Shown here: in pieces, positions 8,300 to 15,555 of the stretch | How the letters are laid out: every line of letters begins with the position of its first letter | How positions within the stretch are numbered: position 1 is the stretch's first letter | DNA from: Ammoniphilus resinae | GTDB taxonomy: Bacteria > Bacillota > Bacilli > Aneurinibacillales > RAOX-1 | Assembly (NCBI RefSeq): GCF_017873965.1 | Contig: NZ_JAGGKT010000026.1 | Coordinates: 1-44,940, forward strand | DNA: 44,940 nucleotides | Reading direction: 5' to 3' | Made by a program: the position numbers and the translations under genes | Notes under the pieces: model-generated | What the model was told of the DNA's origin: nothing | Seen by the model: only the letters and a program-made list of their open reading frames with translations | The model's database searches: none

Positions 8300-8984
8300 A
8301 GACGATCCCATGGTGGCTGAACTGAATAAACGTTATCTTGAACAGGTCGAAGGATATCGCATAAGAGCAACAGCTGGATCTGTACAAGATGCCTTGAAAA
8401 TTCTAGATAACCAGGAGATTGATCTGGTTTTGCTCGATATCTTTATGCCGGGGAGCAATGGTCTTGAGTTGATCAGAGAAATTCGGAGGAAGGGCAATGG
8501 GGTGGATGTGATTGTTATAACGGCAGCATCGGATGTACAAACGATCCAACAGGCTTTGCGTCTAGGGGCGGTCGATTATTTGGTGAAGCCTTTTGAATTT
8601 GAGCGATTGAAGAAATCGCTTACGGCTTACCGCGAAGAAAAAAGACTTTTTACAGAGCGAGAGGCACTAAGCCAGCAAGAACTTGATCAAAAGGTATTTT
8701 TTCGGGAACGTTCAACAACGACCCCCGAGCTTCCTAAAGGACTGACTCGAGCTACGATGAAAATTGTTTGGGAACATATTGAGGCCATGGGGGATACATA
8801 CTTTTCCACGGAGGAATTAGCTCGGAAGGTGGGGATTTCACGCGTGTCAATGCGAAAATATCTGCATTTTCTTGGTGAGATTCAGTTGTTAGACGTGGAG
8901 ATTAGCTATGGTTCAGTGGGAAGACCGGTGTATAAGTACAGGCGTATTTTGAGCAAACAATATGAAATAGATTCTTATTTATAG
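8277..8984 (+). CDS. dctR: Response regulator, CitB/DctR family
   Basis: Partner of the upstream kinase, 235 residues. The receiver domain (1-120) has the acidic pair Asp9/Asp10, phosphoacceptor Asp54 (VLLDIFMPG), Thr82 and Lys104 (YLVKPF). The C-terminal part carries a helix-turn-helix (YFSTEELARKVGISRVSMRK) as in CitT/DctR/DcuR proteins. The TTG start at 8277 inside the kinase gene is supported by GGGGG about eight bases upstream and by the canonical N-terminus MIKVLIVEDDPM. Expected to activate the adjacent symporter gene when C4-dicarboxylates are present. The role is inferred from family and position. Confidence 0.92.
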   Translation: MIKVLIVEDDPMVAELNKRYLEQVEGYRIRATAGSVQDALKILDNQEIDLVLLDIFMPGSNGLELIREIRRKGNGVDVIVITAASDVQTIQQALRLGAVDYLVKPFEFERLKKSLTAYREEKRLFTEREALSQQELDQKVFFRERSTTTPELPKGLTRATMKIVWEHIEAMGDTYFSTEELARKVGISRVSMRKYLHFLGEIQLLDVEISYGSVGRPVYKYRRILSKQYEIDSYL

Positions 8985-9001
8985 CAGCCAATTAGGCTGC
9001 T
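8983..9001 (+). terminator. Short hairpin after the response regulator gene
   Basis: AGCAGCC and GGCTGCT flank a five-base loop and are followed by TACTTTATTT. The stem overlaps the stop codon of the regulator gene. It is a weak terminator at best. Confidence 0.45.
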
Positions 9002-9008
9002 TACTTTA

Positions 9009-9036
9009 TTTACAAAACAATTTACTAATTTATATA
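9009..9036 (+). promoter_or_regulatory. Probable promoter of the dicarboxylate symporter gene
   Basis: TTTACA (9009-9014), a 16-bp spacer and TATATA (9031-9036). It lies between the regulator gene and the symporter start, 84 bases upstream of the start codon. Confidence 0.45.
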
Positions 9037-9070
9037 TGCCACAAAGTTGTCAAAAAGGGAGTATGATTTT

Positions 9071-9084
9071 TGTAAGCGCTAATA
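9071..9084 (+). promoter_or_regulatory. cre-like site (CcpA operator) in the dctA leader
   Basis: TGTAAGCGCTAATA fits the cre consensus TGWNANCGNTNWCA at all but one fixed position. It lies downstream of the predicted promoter, where bound CcpA would block transcription. A poorer match, TGAAAACGGTTAAT, is at 9091-9104. Carbon catabolite repression of a C4-dicarboxylate symporter is well known in Bacillus. Confidence 0.6.
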
Positions 9085-9119
9085 CAAACATGAAAACGGT
9101 TAATAAGGGGGCTACAAAG

Positions 9120-10385
9120 ATGAAGATTAATTTTAAGGGTCTCACATTCCAAGTCATTGTTGCAATGATTTTAGGTGTCTTGTTTGGGACATTCTTCCCT
9201 GAACAGGGTGCGAACATGAAAGTTTTAGCAGACATTTTTGTAAAAGCAATTAAAATGGTTATTGCCCCGATTATTTTCTTAACCATTGTAACTGGGATCG
9301 CCGGTATGGGCGATATGAAAAAGGTAGGTCGAATTGGCGGTAAAACGCTCTTGTATTTTGAGATTGTTTCAACTTTTGCCTTGGCCATTGGGATTTTATT
9401 CGCCAATGTTTTTCATCCAGGTTCTGGGGTGAATGCTAGTACTGCAACAGGTGATATTTCTAAATATACGGAAGCCGCAGCCGAGGGTGGCCATGGTTTC
9501 ATGGATTATATCTTAGGGATCATTCCTGATAGTTTTGTGGGAGCATTGGCAAATGGAGAGTTAATTCCTGTTCTTATTCTAGCTATTTTGTTTGGAGCCT
9601 CCTTATCAGGCATGGGGGAACGCGGAAAAGTCATTCTTGACTTCTTTGAAAAAGTTTCTGAAGTATTCTTTCGCATCGTTAATATTATTATGTACTACTC
9701 TGCGGTGGCAGCATTCGGTGCCATGGCCTATACGATCGGTAAGTTTGGCATCGGTTCATTAGTTTCCCTTGGAAAATTATTTGCCCTTACGATCTTAGCA
9801 ATGGCAGTCTTTGTCTGCGTTGTTCTCGGTTTGATCGCAAAATACTATCGCTTTAATATTTTTAAATTTATTGGCTATATTAAAGATGAGATTTTCTTGG
9901 TGTTTGGTACTTCTTCTTCCGAATCGGCATTACCGAAAATGGTGGAAAAACTTGAAAAATTTGGATGTTCCAAGTCTGTCGTAGGTCTCGTGGTTCCGAC
10001 TGGCTATTCCTTTAACCTCGATGGAACCAATATTTATCTGGCCTTTTCCGCTTTGTTTATCGCCCAAGCTTATGGCGTTGACTTATCGATCGGTCAACAA
10101 TTGGCCCTCCTTGGGGTATTGATGCTCACGTCGAAAGGTGCAGCAGGGGTAACTGGAGCTGGATTTATAACACTCGCAGCCACCTTAGCCGTATTTCCAA
10201 GTGTTCCTGTCGAAGGGATTGCGCTCTTGTTGGGGATCGATAGATTTATGTCCACCGCTCGTGCTATTACAAACCTTATTGGTAATGGTGTAGCAACTGT
10301 CGTTATTTCCAAAATGGAAAATGAGTTCAAACCAGTTGGGGCTGTTGGAACGGTTCAGGGTAAAGAGGCTAAAGCTAGTGCGTAA
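9120..10385 (+). CDS. dctA: C4-dicarboxylate:cation symporter (DctA/GltP family)
   Basis: Membrane symporter of 421 residues for succinate, fumarate, malate and related acids, in the dicarboxylate/amino acid:cation symporter (DAACS) family. Seen: KMVIAPIIFLTIVTGIAGMG, the serine-rich re-entrant loop FGTSSSESALPKM, PTGYSFNLDGTNIYLAFSALF, the second hairpin LTSKGAAGVTGAGFITLAATL and the substrate-binding region DRFMSTARAITNLIGNGVATVV. These favour DctA over glutamate-specific members. The ATG at 9120 follows AAGGGGG by eight bases and gives the normal family length; upstream in-frame codons would add an unrelated extension. It sits behind the DctS/DctR pair and has a cre-like site in its leader, so dual control by inducer and CcpA is likely. 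Confidence 0.93.
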   Translation: MKINFKGLTFQVIVAMILGVLFGTFFPEQGANMKVLADIFVKAIKMVIAPIIFLTIVTGIAGMGDMKKVGRIGGKTLLYFEIVSTFALAIGILFANVFHPGSGVNASTATGDISKYTEAAAEGGHGFMDYILGIIPDSFVGALANGELIPVLILAILFGASLSGMGERGKVILDFFEKVSEVFFRIVNIIMYYSAVAAFGAMAYTIGKFGIGSLVSLGKLFALTILAMAVFVCVVLGLIAKYYRFNIFKFIGYIKDEIFLVFGTSSSESALPKMVEKLEKFGCSKSVVGLVVPTGYSFNLDGTNIYLAFSALFIAQAYGVDLSIGQQLALLGVLMLTSKGAAGVTGAGFITLAATLAVFPSVPVEGIALLLGIDRFMSTARAITNLIGNGVATVVISKMENEFKPVGAVGTVQGKEAKASA

Positions 10386-10404
10386 TGTTTTTAGCTGATA
10401 GTAG

Positions 10405-10441
10405 AGCATGATAAGGAGAAAGTTCCTTGTCATGCTTTTTT
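10405..10441 (+). terminator. Intrinsic terminator of dctA
   Basis: AGCATGATAAGGA (10405-10417) pairs with TCCTTGTCATGCT (10424-10436) through 13 pairs including one G-U, followed by TTTTT. Confidence 0.85.
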
Positions 10442-10555
10442 ATGTGTAGCAGAGGCTATATTTAACTAAAAATATAGAAAATTATTGAAATAATACACCA
10501 GTTATTGGATAATTTAAACATTGGACAAACATTTTAACGATCTTGGGAGGAGTAT

Positions 10556-11512
10556 ATGAATTACAGGAAGCTAGGAAGAACAGGGTTGAAGGTTAGCGAG
10601 ATTAGTTTGGGGAGCTGGCTTACCTATGGAAATACGACAGAAAAGCAGACGGCAATCCAAACGATAGACAAGGCCTACGAATTAGGCATTAACTTTTTTG
10701 ATACGGCAAATGTGTATGCCAGAGGGGAAGCGGAACTGGTTGTCGGCGAGGCGTTAAGAAAGTATTCCCGAGAATCTTATGTCTTAGCGACAAAGGTCTT
10801 CTGGCCAATGGGGGATGGGCCCAATGATCGGGGGCTGTCTAGAAAGCATGTCTTTGAACAAGCCCATGCGAGCTTGAAGCGTTTAGGCGTGGATTATATC
10901 GATATCTATTATTGCCACCGTTTTGATCCGGAAACTCCGATTGATGAAACACTAAGAACCATAGAGGATTTAGTCCGTCAAGGAAAAGTGCTTTACGTAG
11001 GTGTCAGTGAGTGGACAGCTGCGCAGATTGCTCAAGCGCTTCATGTATCTGATCGCTATTTGCTGGATCGGATTGTTGTCAATCAGCCAGTTTATAATAT
11101 GTTCAACCGTTATATTGAAAAGGAGATCATTCCATTGGGTGAAAAGGAAGGAATCAGCCAGGTAGTCTTTTCGCCACTGGCCCAAGGGGTCTTAACTGGA
11201 AAATATAAGCGAGGCGCTCAGCTCCCTGAAGGAAGTCGTGCAACAGATCCAAAAACGAATATGCACATCAGTAAATACTTAACAGATGATATGCTTTTAA
11301 AAGCCGAGCAACTTCAGCTGATTGCCAATGAAATGGACATTACACTGTCTCAATTGGCGCTTGCCTGGATTCTAAGACAGCCTAATGTAGCAAGCGCATT
11401 AATTGGTGCTAGTCGCCCATCCCAAGTGGAAGAAAACGTAAAGGCGATCGAGGTTCAGCTTCCAGCTGAGATTCTTGAGAAGATTGAAGAGATTTTGGGA
11501 GCGAACGCCTAG
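10556..11512 (+). CDS. Aldo/keto reductase (Kv-beta/YrpG-like)
   Basis: NAD(P)H-dependent oxidoreductase of 318 residues with the aldo/keto reductase barrel. The catalytic tetrad is visible: Asp49 and Tyr54 (FFDTANVYARGEAE), Lys80 (VLATKVFWP) and His121 (IYYCHRFDPETPIDETLRTI). The phosphate-binding end of the cofactor site appears in SALIGASRPSQVEENVKAI. The sequence style, MNYRKLGRTGLKVSEISLGSW, is that of potassium-channel-beta-like bacterial reductases. Substrate is unknown. GGGAGGAG lies just upstream of the ATG. A second, distant aldo/keto reductase follows in the same direction, separated by the short palindrome ATTGATTTAATCAAATCAAT. Confidence 0.92.
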   Translation: MNYRKLGRTGLKVSEISLGSWLTYGNTTEKQTAIQTIDKAYELGINFFDTANVYARGEAELVVGEALRKYSRESYVLATKVFWPMGDGPNDRGLSRKHVFEQAHASLKRLGVDYIDIYYCHRFDPETPIDETLRTIEDLVRQGKVLYVGVSEWTAAQIAQALHVSDRYLLDRIVVNQPVYNMFNRYIEKEIIPLGEKEGISQVVFSPLAQGVLTGKYKRGAQLPEGSRATDPKTNMHISKYLTDDMLLKAEQLQLIANEMDITLSQLALAWILRQPNVASALIGASRPSQVEENVKAIEVQLPAEILEKIEEILGANA

Positions 11513-11559
11513 TCGAAGTTTAATTGATTTAATCAAATCAATAGAGGGTGGTGTCAAAA

Positions 11560-12450
11560 GTGAGTAAGAAAATGGAATATCGCCGTTTAGGAAGGCTTGA
11601 ACACCAAAGCTCTGTCGTGATGTTTGGCGGTGCCAAACTAGGGAAGGTCACCCAAGAGGAAGCAACCGAATCAATAGATTTTGCGATTCAACACGGAGTC
11701 AATCATATTGACACAGCAGCAAGCTATGGCGATTCAGAAATTCGCTTAGGTGCTAATATGGCTGAAATCCGAGACCGAATCTTTTTGGCTAGCAAAACGG
11801 AACAGCGTACAAAGGAAAAGGCGAAGGAGCAGATCTACCGTTCCCTCGAACGTTTACAAGTTGATTATCTCGATTTAATTCAACTTCATGCCGTAACAAA
11901 CCTGGAAGAATTGGATAAGTGTACTGGTAAGGGTGGCTCACTGGAAGCTGCGTTAGAAGCAAAAGAAGAAGGGATTGTAAAAGCGATCGGGATTACAGGT
12001 CATGGACATAAGGCTCCGTCTACCCACTTGGAAGCTTTGAAGCGATATCCTTTTGCAACCGTCCTCACTCCATTAAACTACTATCTGTATTCGATGGATG
12101 AATATCGGGAAGATTTCTTAGCCCTTGCCGAGGAGGCCAAACGTCAGGATGCGGCATTGCGAGTGATCAAAGCGATTGCCAAAGGTCCTTGGGGAATCGA
12201 GCAACAACGCACCTATGCAACATGGTATGAACCTTTCGATGAACAGAAAATGATCGATGCCTGTGTCAGCTTTGTCCTATCCATTGATGGGGTTGTTGGA
12301 TTTGCCAGTGCAGGGGATATCCATTTATTTCCTAAAGTAGTAGATGCAGCTTTAAGACATCGCGAGATGAGCCGCGAGGAAGTAGATGAAATCCTGGGCA
12401 AGCTCCCAACTTATCGATCTCCGTTCGGGGCACCCACATCCATTGCGTAA
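11560..12450 (+). CDS. Aldo/keto reductase, second gene of the pair
   Basis: Oxidoreductase of about 296 residues, a different aldo/keto reductase subgroup from its neighbour. Tetrad: Asp51 and Tyr56 ([16 protein letters not shown]), Lys79 ([10 protein letters not shown]) and His110 ([14 protein letters not shown]). The C-terminal half diverges from classic NADPH-binding patterns ([17 protein letters not shown]), as in the YajO/YcsN-distant predicted oxidoreductases. The start is uncertain: GTG at 11560 is preferred, about nine bases after GAGGGTGG, while GTG codons at 11548 and 11551 fall within that site. It probably forms an operon with the preceding reductase. Substrate unknown. Confidence 0.88.
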   Translation: MSKKMEYRRLGRLEHQSSVVMFGGAKLGKVTQEEATESIDFAIQHGVNHIDTAASYGDSEIRLGANMAEIRDRIFLASKTEQRTKEKAKEQIYRSLERLQVDYLDLIQLHAVTNLEELDKCTGKGGSLEAALEAKEEGIVKAIGITGHGHKAPSTHLEALKRYPFATVLTPLNYYLYSMDEYREDFLALAEEAKRQDAALRVIKAIAKGPWGIEQQRTYATWYEPFDEQKMIDACVSFVLSIDGVVGFASAGDIHLFPKVVDAALRHREMSREEVDEILGKLPTYRSPFGAPTSIA

Positions 12451-12506
12451 TAAGATTGGATAGAAGAACTTTGGTTGTGGTAGTATACTAATTTTCGGAA
12501 ATAAGC

Positions 12507-12536
12507 AGGTCGAACTGTATTCGAGTTCGACCTTTT
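12507..12536 (+). terminator. Intrinsic terminator after the aldo/keto reductase pair
   Basis: AGGTCGAACT (12507-12516) and AGTTCGACCT (12524-12533) form a perfect 10-bp stem with a 7-base loop, followed by TTT. Confidence 0.8.
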
Positions 12537-12632
12537 AGCGTTAACATTTTTGGGAAATAAATCATTGACTGTTCACCTTTTTAAATCTATCATTTTTTAA
12601 GTAAGATTGAGTGAAAGGTTGAGGAAACAGTT

Positions 12633-13070
12633 ATGCCACAATTGGAATTTGAAAATGAAAAAGAAATAATCATTGAGAAATATAAAGAAGTTAGTGCCAA
12701 TCGGAGGCATTACAGTGCTTTGCGATTTGCTTTATTGCCCTTTTATTTCGCAATACAAGGTGCTATTGCAAAAGAGGCTTTTGGCAAGGAAGATTCTTTA
12801 CCATTTTACCTCTGTAGCATTTCTGGCATTATAACTACATATGTTTTTTTAACCATAGAACGTCGAATATCAGATTACTACAGTCACTTGGAAGATGTAG
12901 GCGCTAAGCTGGAAGAACAACTCAATCTCGGTGAAAAAATGTTTGTTAACTGGCCAAAATCCAAGTTTCTAAGTAATACGAAACAATCGATAAATTTTAG
13001 TTATTTCTTATGCGCCACATTTTGGGTTATATTTTTCATCATTAAAATTGTTAAAGAGCTTTCCGCTTAA
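12633..13070 (+). CDS. Small membrane protein of unknown function
   Basis: I do not recognise this 145-residue protein. It has a charged N-terminus (about 27 residues, Glu/Lys-rich), a probable membrane segment at 28-46, another at 57-75, a basic/acidic loop with helical character (RRISDYYSHLEDVGAKLEEQLNLGEKMF) and a C-terminal membrane segment at 121-140. The layout, two membrane helices then an amphipathic loop then a final helix, recalls small 2-3 TM proteins of uncertain role, but no motif proves a link. A GAGG site precedes the ATG, and base composition is coding-like. It stands alone between a terminator and a short hairpin, convergent with topB. Confidence 0.7.
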   Translation: MPQLEFENEKEIIIEKYKEVSANRRHYSALRFALLPFYFAIQGAIAKEAFGKEDSLPFYLCSISGIITTYVFLTIERRISDYYSHLEDVGAKLEEQLNLGEKMFVNWPKSKFLSNTKQSINFSYFLCATFWVIFFIIKIVKELSA

Positions 13071-13082
13071 TAAAATTTGAAC

Positions 13083-13100
13083 GTGGTGCGAACCACTTTT
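13083..13100 (+). terminator. Short hairpin after the membrane protein gene
   Basis: GTGGT and ACCAC flank a GCGA tetraloop and are followed by TTTT. The stem is short but well placed 13 bases after the stop codon. Confidence 0.5.
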
Positions 13101-13157
13101 GCACTTCACCTCAGAGAAGGGGTCAGGCTCCTTCTCTGATCTAAAGCGCTAACCTAG
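13101..13157 (+). repeat. Dispersed intergenic repeat, copy B
   Basis: Matches copy A (6545-6601) at 48 of 57 positions. Here the internal inverted repeat is CAGAGAAGG/CCTTCTCTG (perfect, nine pairs) instead of GGGGTC/GACCCC. Its last four bases include the stop codon of topB on the minus strand, so the repeat may have been inserted at or captured the gene end. No target duplications are evident. Confidence 0.7.
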
Positions 13158-15256
13158 TTATTCCGCGGTCTAAACTGAACACTTACATCTCCCGTTTTAC
13201 GATCTTCTAGCTTGAACTTTGCTTCATAGGTGCCTGAATTCTTATTCTTGAATTTCAAGTACCTAGTTTCACCTTTTTGGATCAAGTCCTGCACGTTCTT
13301 CTCGGTAAGGGTTTTGCCATTGATCTTTGACCAGATTTTAAAACTACAGCCTTCCTTCCATCTGCTGCAGGAATAGGCTTTGCTATTTTTGAAGAGGGTT
13401 CCTCCACAAGAGGGGCAGTTCGCTAGTTCCTTCGTGGTGGTCTGCTTTTGGAGTACCTCCATGTTCCTGGTCTGATCAATCAGTGCCATCACAAACTTTT
13501 GGATATTTTTCATGAATCCGTCGACAGTCGCCCCTTTGGTAATGTCATTCAGCCGTTTTTCCCATTGTCCTGTAAGGGTAGGACTAGCTAACAAGCCAAT
13601 CCCTGATTTGCGGATGAGGGCAATTAAGGCCATTCCTTTGGGGGTGACATATAAATGTTTCCCTTTCGTGGTAATGTACTGAGTAGCTTTTAGTTTTTCA
13701 ATCATTCCCGCTCTTGTCGCAGGGGTGCCAATGCCATGCTCTTTCATAGCTTCGCGGGCTTCTTCATCTTCGACTTCTCGTCCTGCCAGTTGCATGGCTG
13801 CCACCAACGTCCCCTCGGTAAACCGTTTAGGAGGCGTTGTCTTTTTATCTAGGATCTTAGCTTTCTGACAAGTTACAGGCTGGCTTGGGTCAAGTGAAAA
13901 ATTCTCCACGAGGGGACCCTCATCAGATTCCTCCGTATAAACAACCTTCCAACCGGACTGGAGCAACTCTTTAACCGTCGTCTTAAATGATTCTTCTTTC
14001 ACATCTACTAGAATAATATGAACCCTATAAACCGCTGGCGGAAAAAAGTGAGTGAGAAATCGTTTGACGATTAGATCATATAATTTTTCCTCGTCTTTCG
14101 ATCCAAAAGCTCGGGGGATATTTTCCGTTGGCAGGATGGCATGGTGATCCTCAATTTTCTCCGGACGACAGATGTGTTTGTTGTGGATGTGAACATACTT
14201 TTTATCTCCTTTTGCTACGAGTGCGGCATAGGTCGTCTTTTTAAGCAGTTCGAAGACCTGGTGCATAAAAGGGATGTTCGTTTGATCCACATAATTGCTA
14301 TTCGTTCTCGGATAACTGATTTTTTTGCTTTCATACAATTTTTGGGCGATTTTTAGGGTTTTATCCGCAGTAAATCCGAATTTCGCATTCGCTTCTTTTT
14401 GTAGTAGAGTCAAATCATAGAGTTTAGGCGGATTGTTCTTTTCCTCCTTTTTTTCATAGGAAGTAATAGTACCCATTTGTCCGGATACCTTTTGCACGAT
14501 GGTCTCCGCCATAGAACGATCCTTCATCCGCGGGCCTTGCCAAATCCCCTTAAAGTCTTGTCCAACTTGTTTAAAGATGACCTCTACTTCGTAAAAATCC
14601 TCTTCCACAAAATGATCTATCTCATGTTGTCGATCAGCGAGGATCGCTAGTGTCGGTGTTTGCACCCTTCCGACTGTGAACTTGTCATGGTGCTTGCAAG
14701 TGAAAACGCGGGTTCCGTTTAGGCCGATGATCCAATCCGCTTCAGCCCGTGAGCGTGCTGCTTGATACAGGGAGGTATATTCTTTCCCGTCTTTCATTTC
14801 AGCAAAGGCCGTACGAATCGCTTCCACCGTTAAACTAGATGTCCAAAGTCTTTTCACAGGTTTTTGAATCTGAAGATATTCGAGAACGAACTGAAAAATC
14901 GCTTCACCTTCTCTTCCACTATCACACCCATTTACTATAAACTCGCTAGATTTGGCAAGTTTTTTAATATAGGCGAGCTGTGCCTGCTTTCCTGGAATGG
15001 GAAGTAATTTCATCTTGGACGGCATGATGGGTAAATGTTCAAGCTTCCACGTCTTATACTTGGGATCATACTGTTCGGGGTGGGCTAAAGTAACCAGATG
15101 TCCGAAACACCAGGTGATGACATAATCCTTTCCATCGATTCCTTTGCCCTCAATCTTGGGATGTTCCTTGGTGGGGGTGAAAGTGGTCTGTTTTAAAATT
15201 GCTTGTGCAATGGCTTTTGAGGCGGAGGGTTTTTCTCCAATAATCAAAATGGCCAA
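13154..15256 (-). CDS. topB: DNA topoisomerase III (type IA)
   Basis: Type IA topoisomerase of 700 residues that passes single strands and resolves replication or recombination intermediates. The Toprim domain is N-terminal (LIIGEKPSASKAIAQAI, with the acidic cluster in NGCDSGREGE near residue 112). The catalytic Tyr is 315 in KISYPRTNSNYV, followed by the type IA signature around ITTKGKHLYVTPKG. A C-terminal Cys4 zinc-ribbon-like segment (CPSCGGTLFKNSKAYSCSRW...C) and a short basic tail finish the protein. The start is TTG at 15256, eight bases after AAGGAGG. Length matches chromosomal B. subtilis-type TopB, so no plasmid or transfer origin needs to be assumed. Confidence 0.95.
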   Translation of the reverse strand: MAILIIGEKPSASKAIAQAILKQTTFTPTKEHPKIEGKGIDGKDYVITWCFGHLVTLAHPEQYDPKYKTWKLEHLPIMPSKMKLLPIPGKQAQLAYIKKLAKSSEFIVNGCDSGREGEAIFQFVLEYLQIQKPVKRLWTSSLTVEAIRTAFAEMKDGKEYTSLYQAARSRAEADWIIGLNGTRVFTCKHHDKFTVGRVQTPTLAILADRQHEIDHFVEEDFYEVEVIFKQVGQDFKGIWQGPRMKDRSMAETIVQKVSGQMGTITSYEKKEEKNNPPKLYDLTLLQKEANAKFGFTADKTLKIAQKLYESKKISYPRTNSNYVDQTNIPFMHQVFELLKKTTYAALVAKGDKKYVHIHNKHICRPEKIEDHHAILPTENIPRAFGSKDEEKLYDLIVKRFLTHFFPPAVYRVHIILVDVKEESFKTTVKELLQSGWKVVYTEESDEGPLVENFSLDPSQPVTCQKAKILDKKTTPPKRFTEGTLVAAMQLAGREVEDEEAREAMKEHGIGTPATRAGMIEKLKATQYITTKGKHLYVTPKGMALIALIRKSGIGLLASPTLTGQWEKRLNDITKGATVDGFMKNIQKFVMALIDQTRNMEVLQKQTTTKELANCPSCGGTLFKNSKAYSCSRWKEGCSFKIWSKINGKTLTEKNVQDLIQKGETRYLKFKNKNSGTYEAKFKLEDRKTGDVSVQFRPRNN

Positions 15257-15555
15257 AATGTTTGCCTCCTTAACCTAGAATACTTGTTTCCATTATTTAA
15301 TCACACTTTTTATGTCAATGGTGAGTGTTTATTTTTTGGTGATGAAAGCCCTGTTGTCAGATGATAAGAATAGAAATTCTCCCTATATTAAAAAGTCACG
15401 GCAAAGCTAGTGTAATAGGTGGAGAAATGACTCTTATTGACATGAAACATAGTAAGATAGCGTTAATATTTTGCGTTAGGGGGAAATTTCCCCCTATTTT
15501 GTTCATTTATGCTACTTTTGGGGGAATAGGTGTAAAAACTCCCCCTAACAATTGA
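15257..15555. other. Intergenic region with G5/C5 palindromes
   Basis: A 299-base gap between two minus-strand genes. It holds no convincing gene; the 64-codon plus-strand frame at 15361-15555 lacks a good ribosome binding site and protein-like composition. The main feature is the perfect 20-base palindrome TAGGGGGAAATTTCCCCCTA at 15477-15496, plus a second pair, GGGGGA/TCCCCC, at about 15520-15544. The topB promoter should also lie here, but I see no clear -35/-10 pair. Confidence 0.6.
15477..15500 (+). terminator. Perfect 20-bp palindrome, possible terminator
   Basis: TAGGGGGAAATTTCCCCCTA is fully self-complementary and followed by TTTT on the plus strand. The neighbouring genes run the other way, so for them it would be a downstream hairpin without a U-tract. 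It could equally be a protein-binding site. Confidence 0.4.

Noticed and set aside
9036-9119. Longer N-terminus for the symporter
   Set aside because: The upstream in-frame codons overlap the cre-like site and leader; the ATG at 9120 has the ribosome binding site and gives the family length.
12633-13070. Membrane effector of a nucleotide-signalling defence system
   Set aside because: The 2-3 helix layout is suggestive, but there is no cyclase or nucleotidyltransferase neighbour; both sides are ordinary genes with terminators.
13154-15256. topB as a sign of a plasmid or conjugative element
   Set aside because: Length and motifs fit the ordinary chromosomal Bacillales TopB, and no transfer, partition or integrase genes surround it.
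15361-15555. A 64-codon plus-strand frame between topB and the SEC-C gene
   Set aside because: It runs through the G5/C5 palindromes, has no ribosome binding site and opposes both neighbours.
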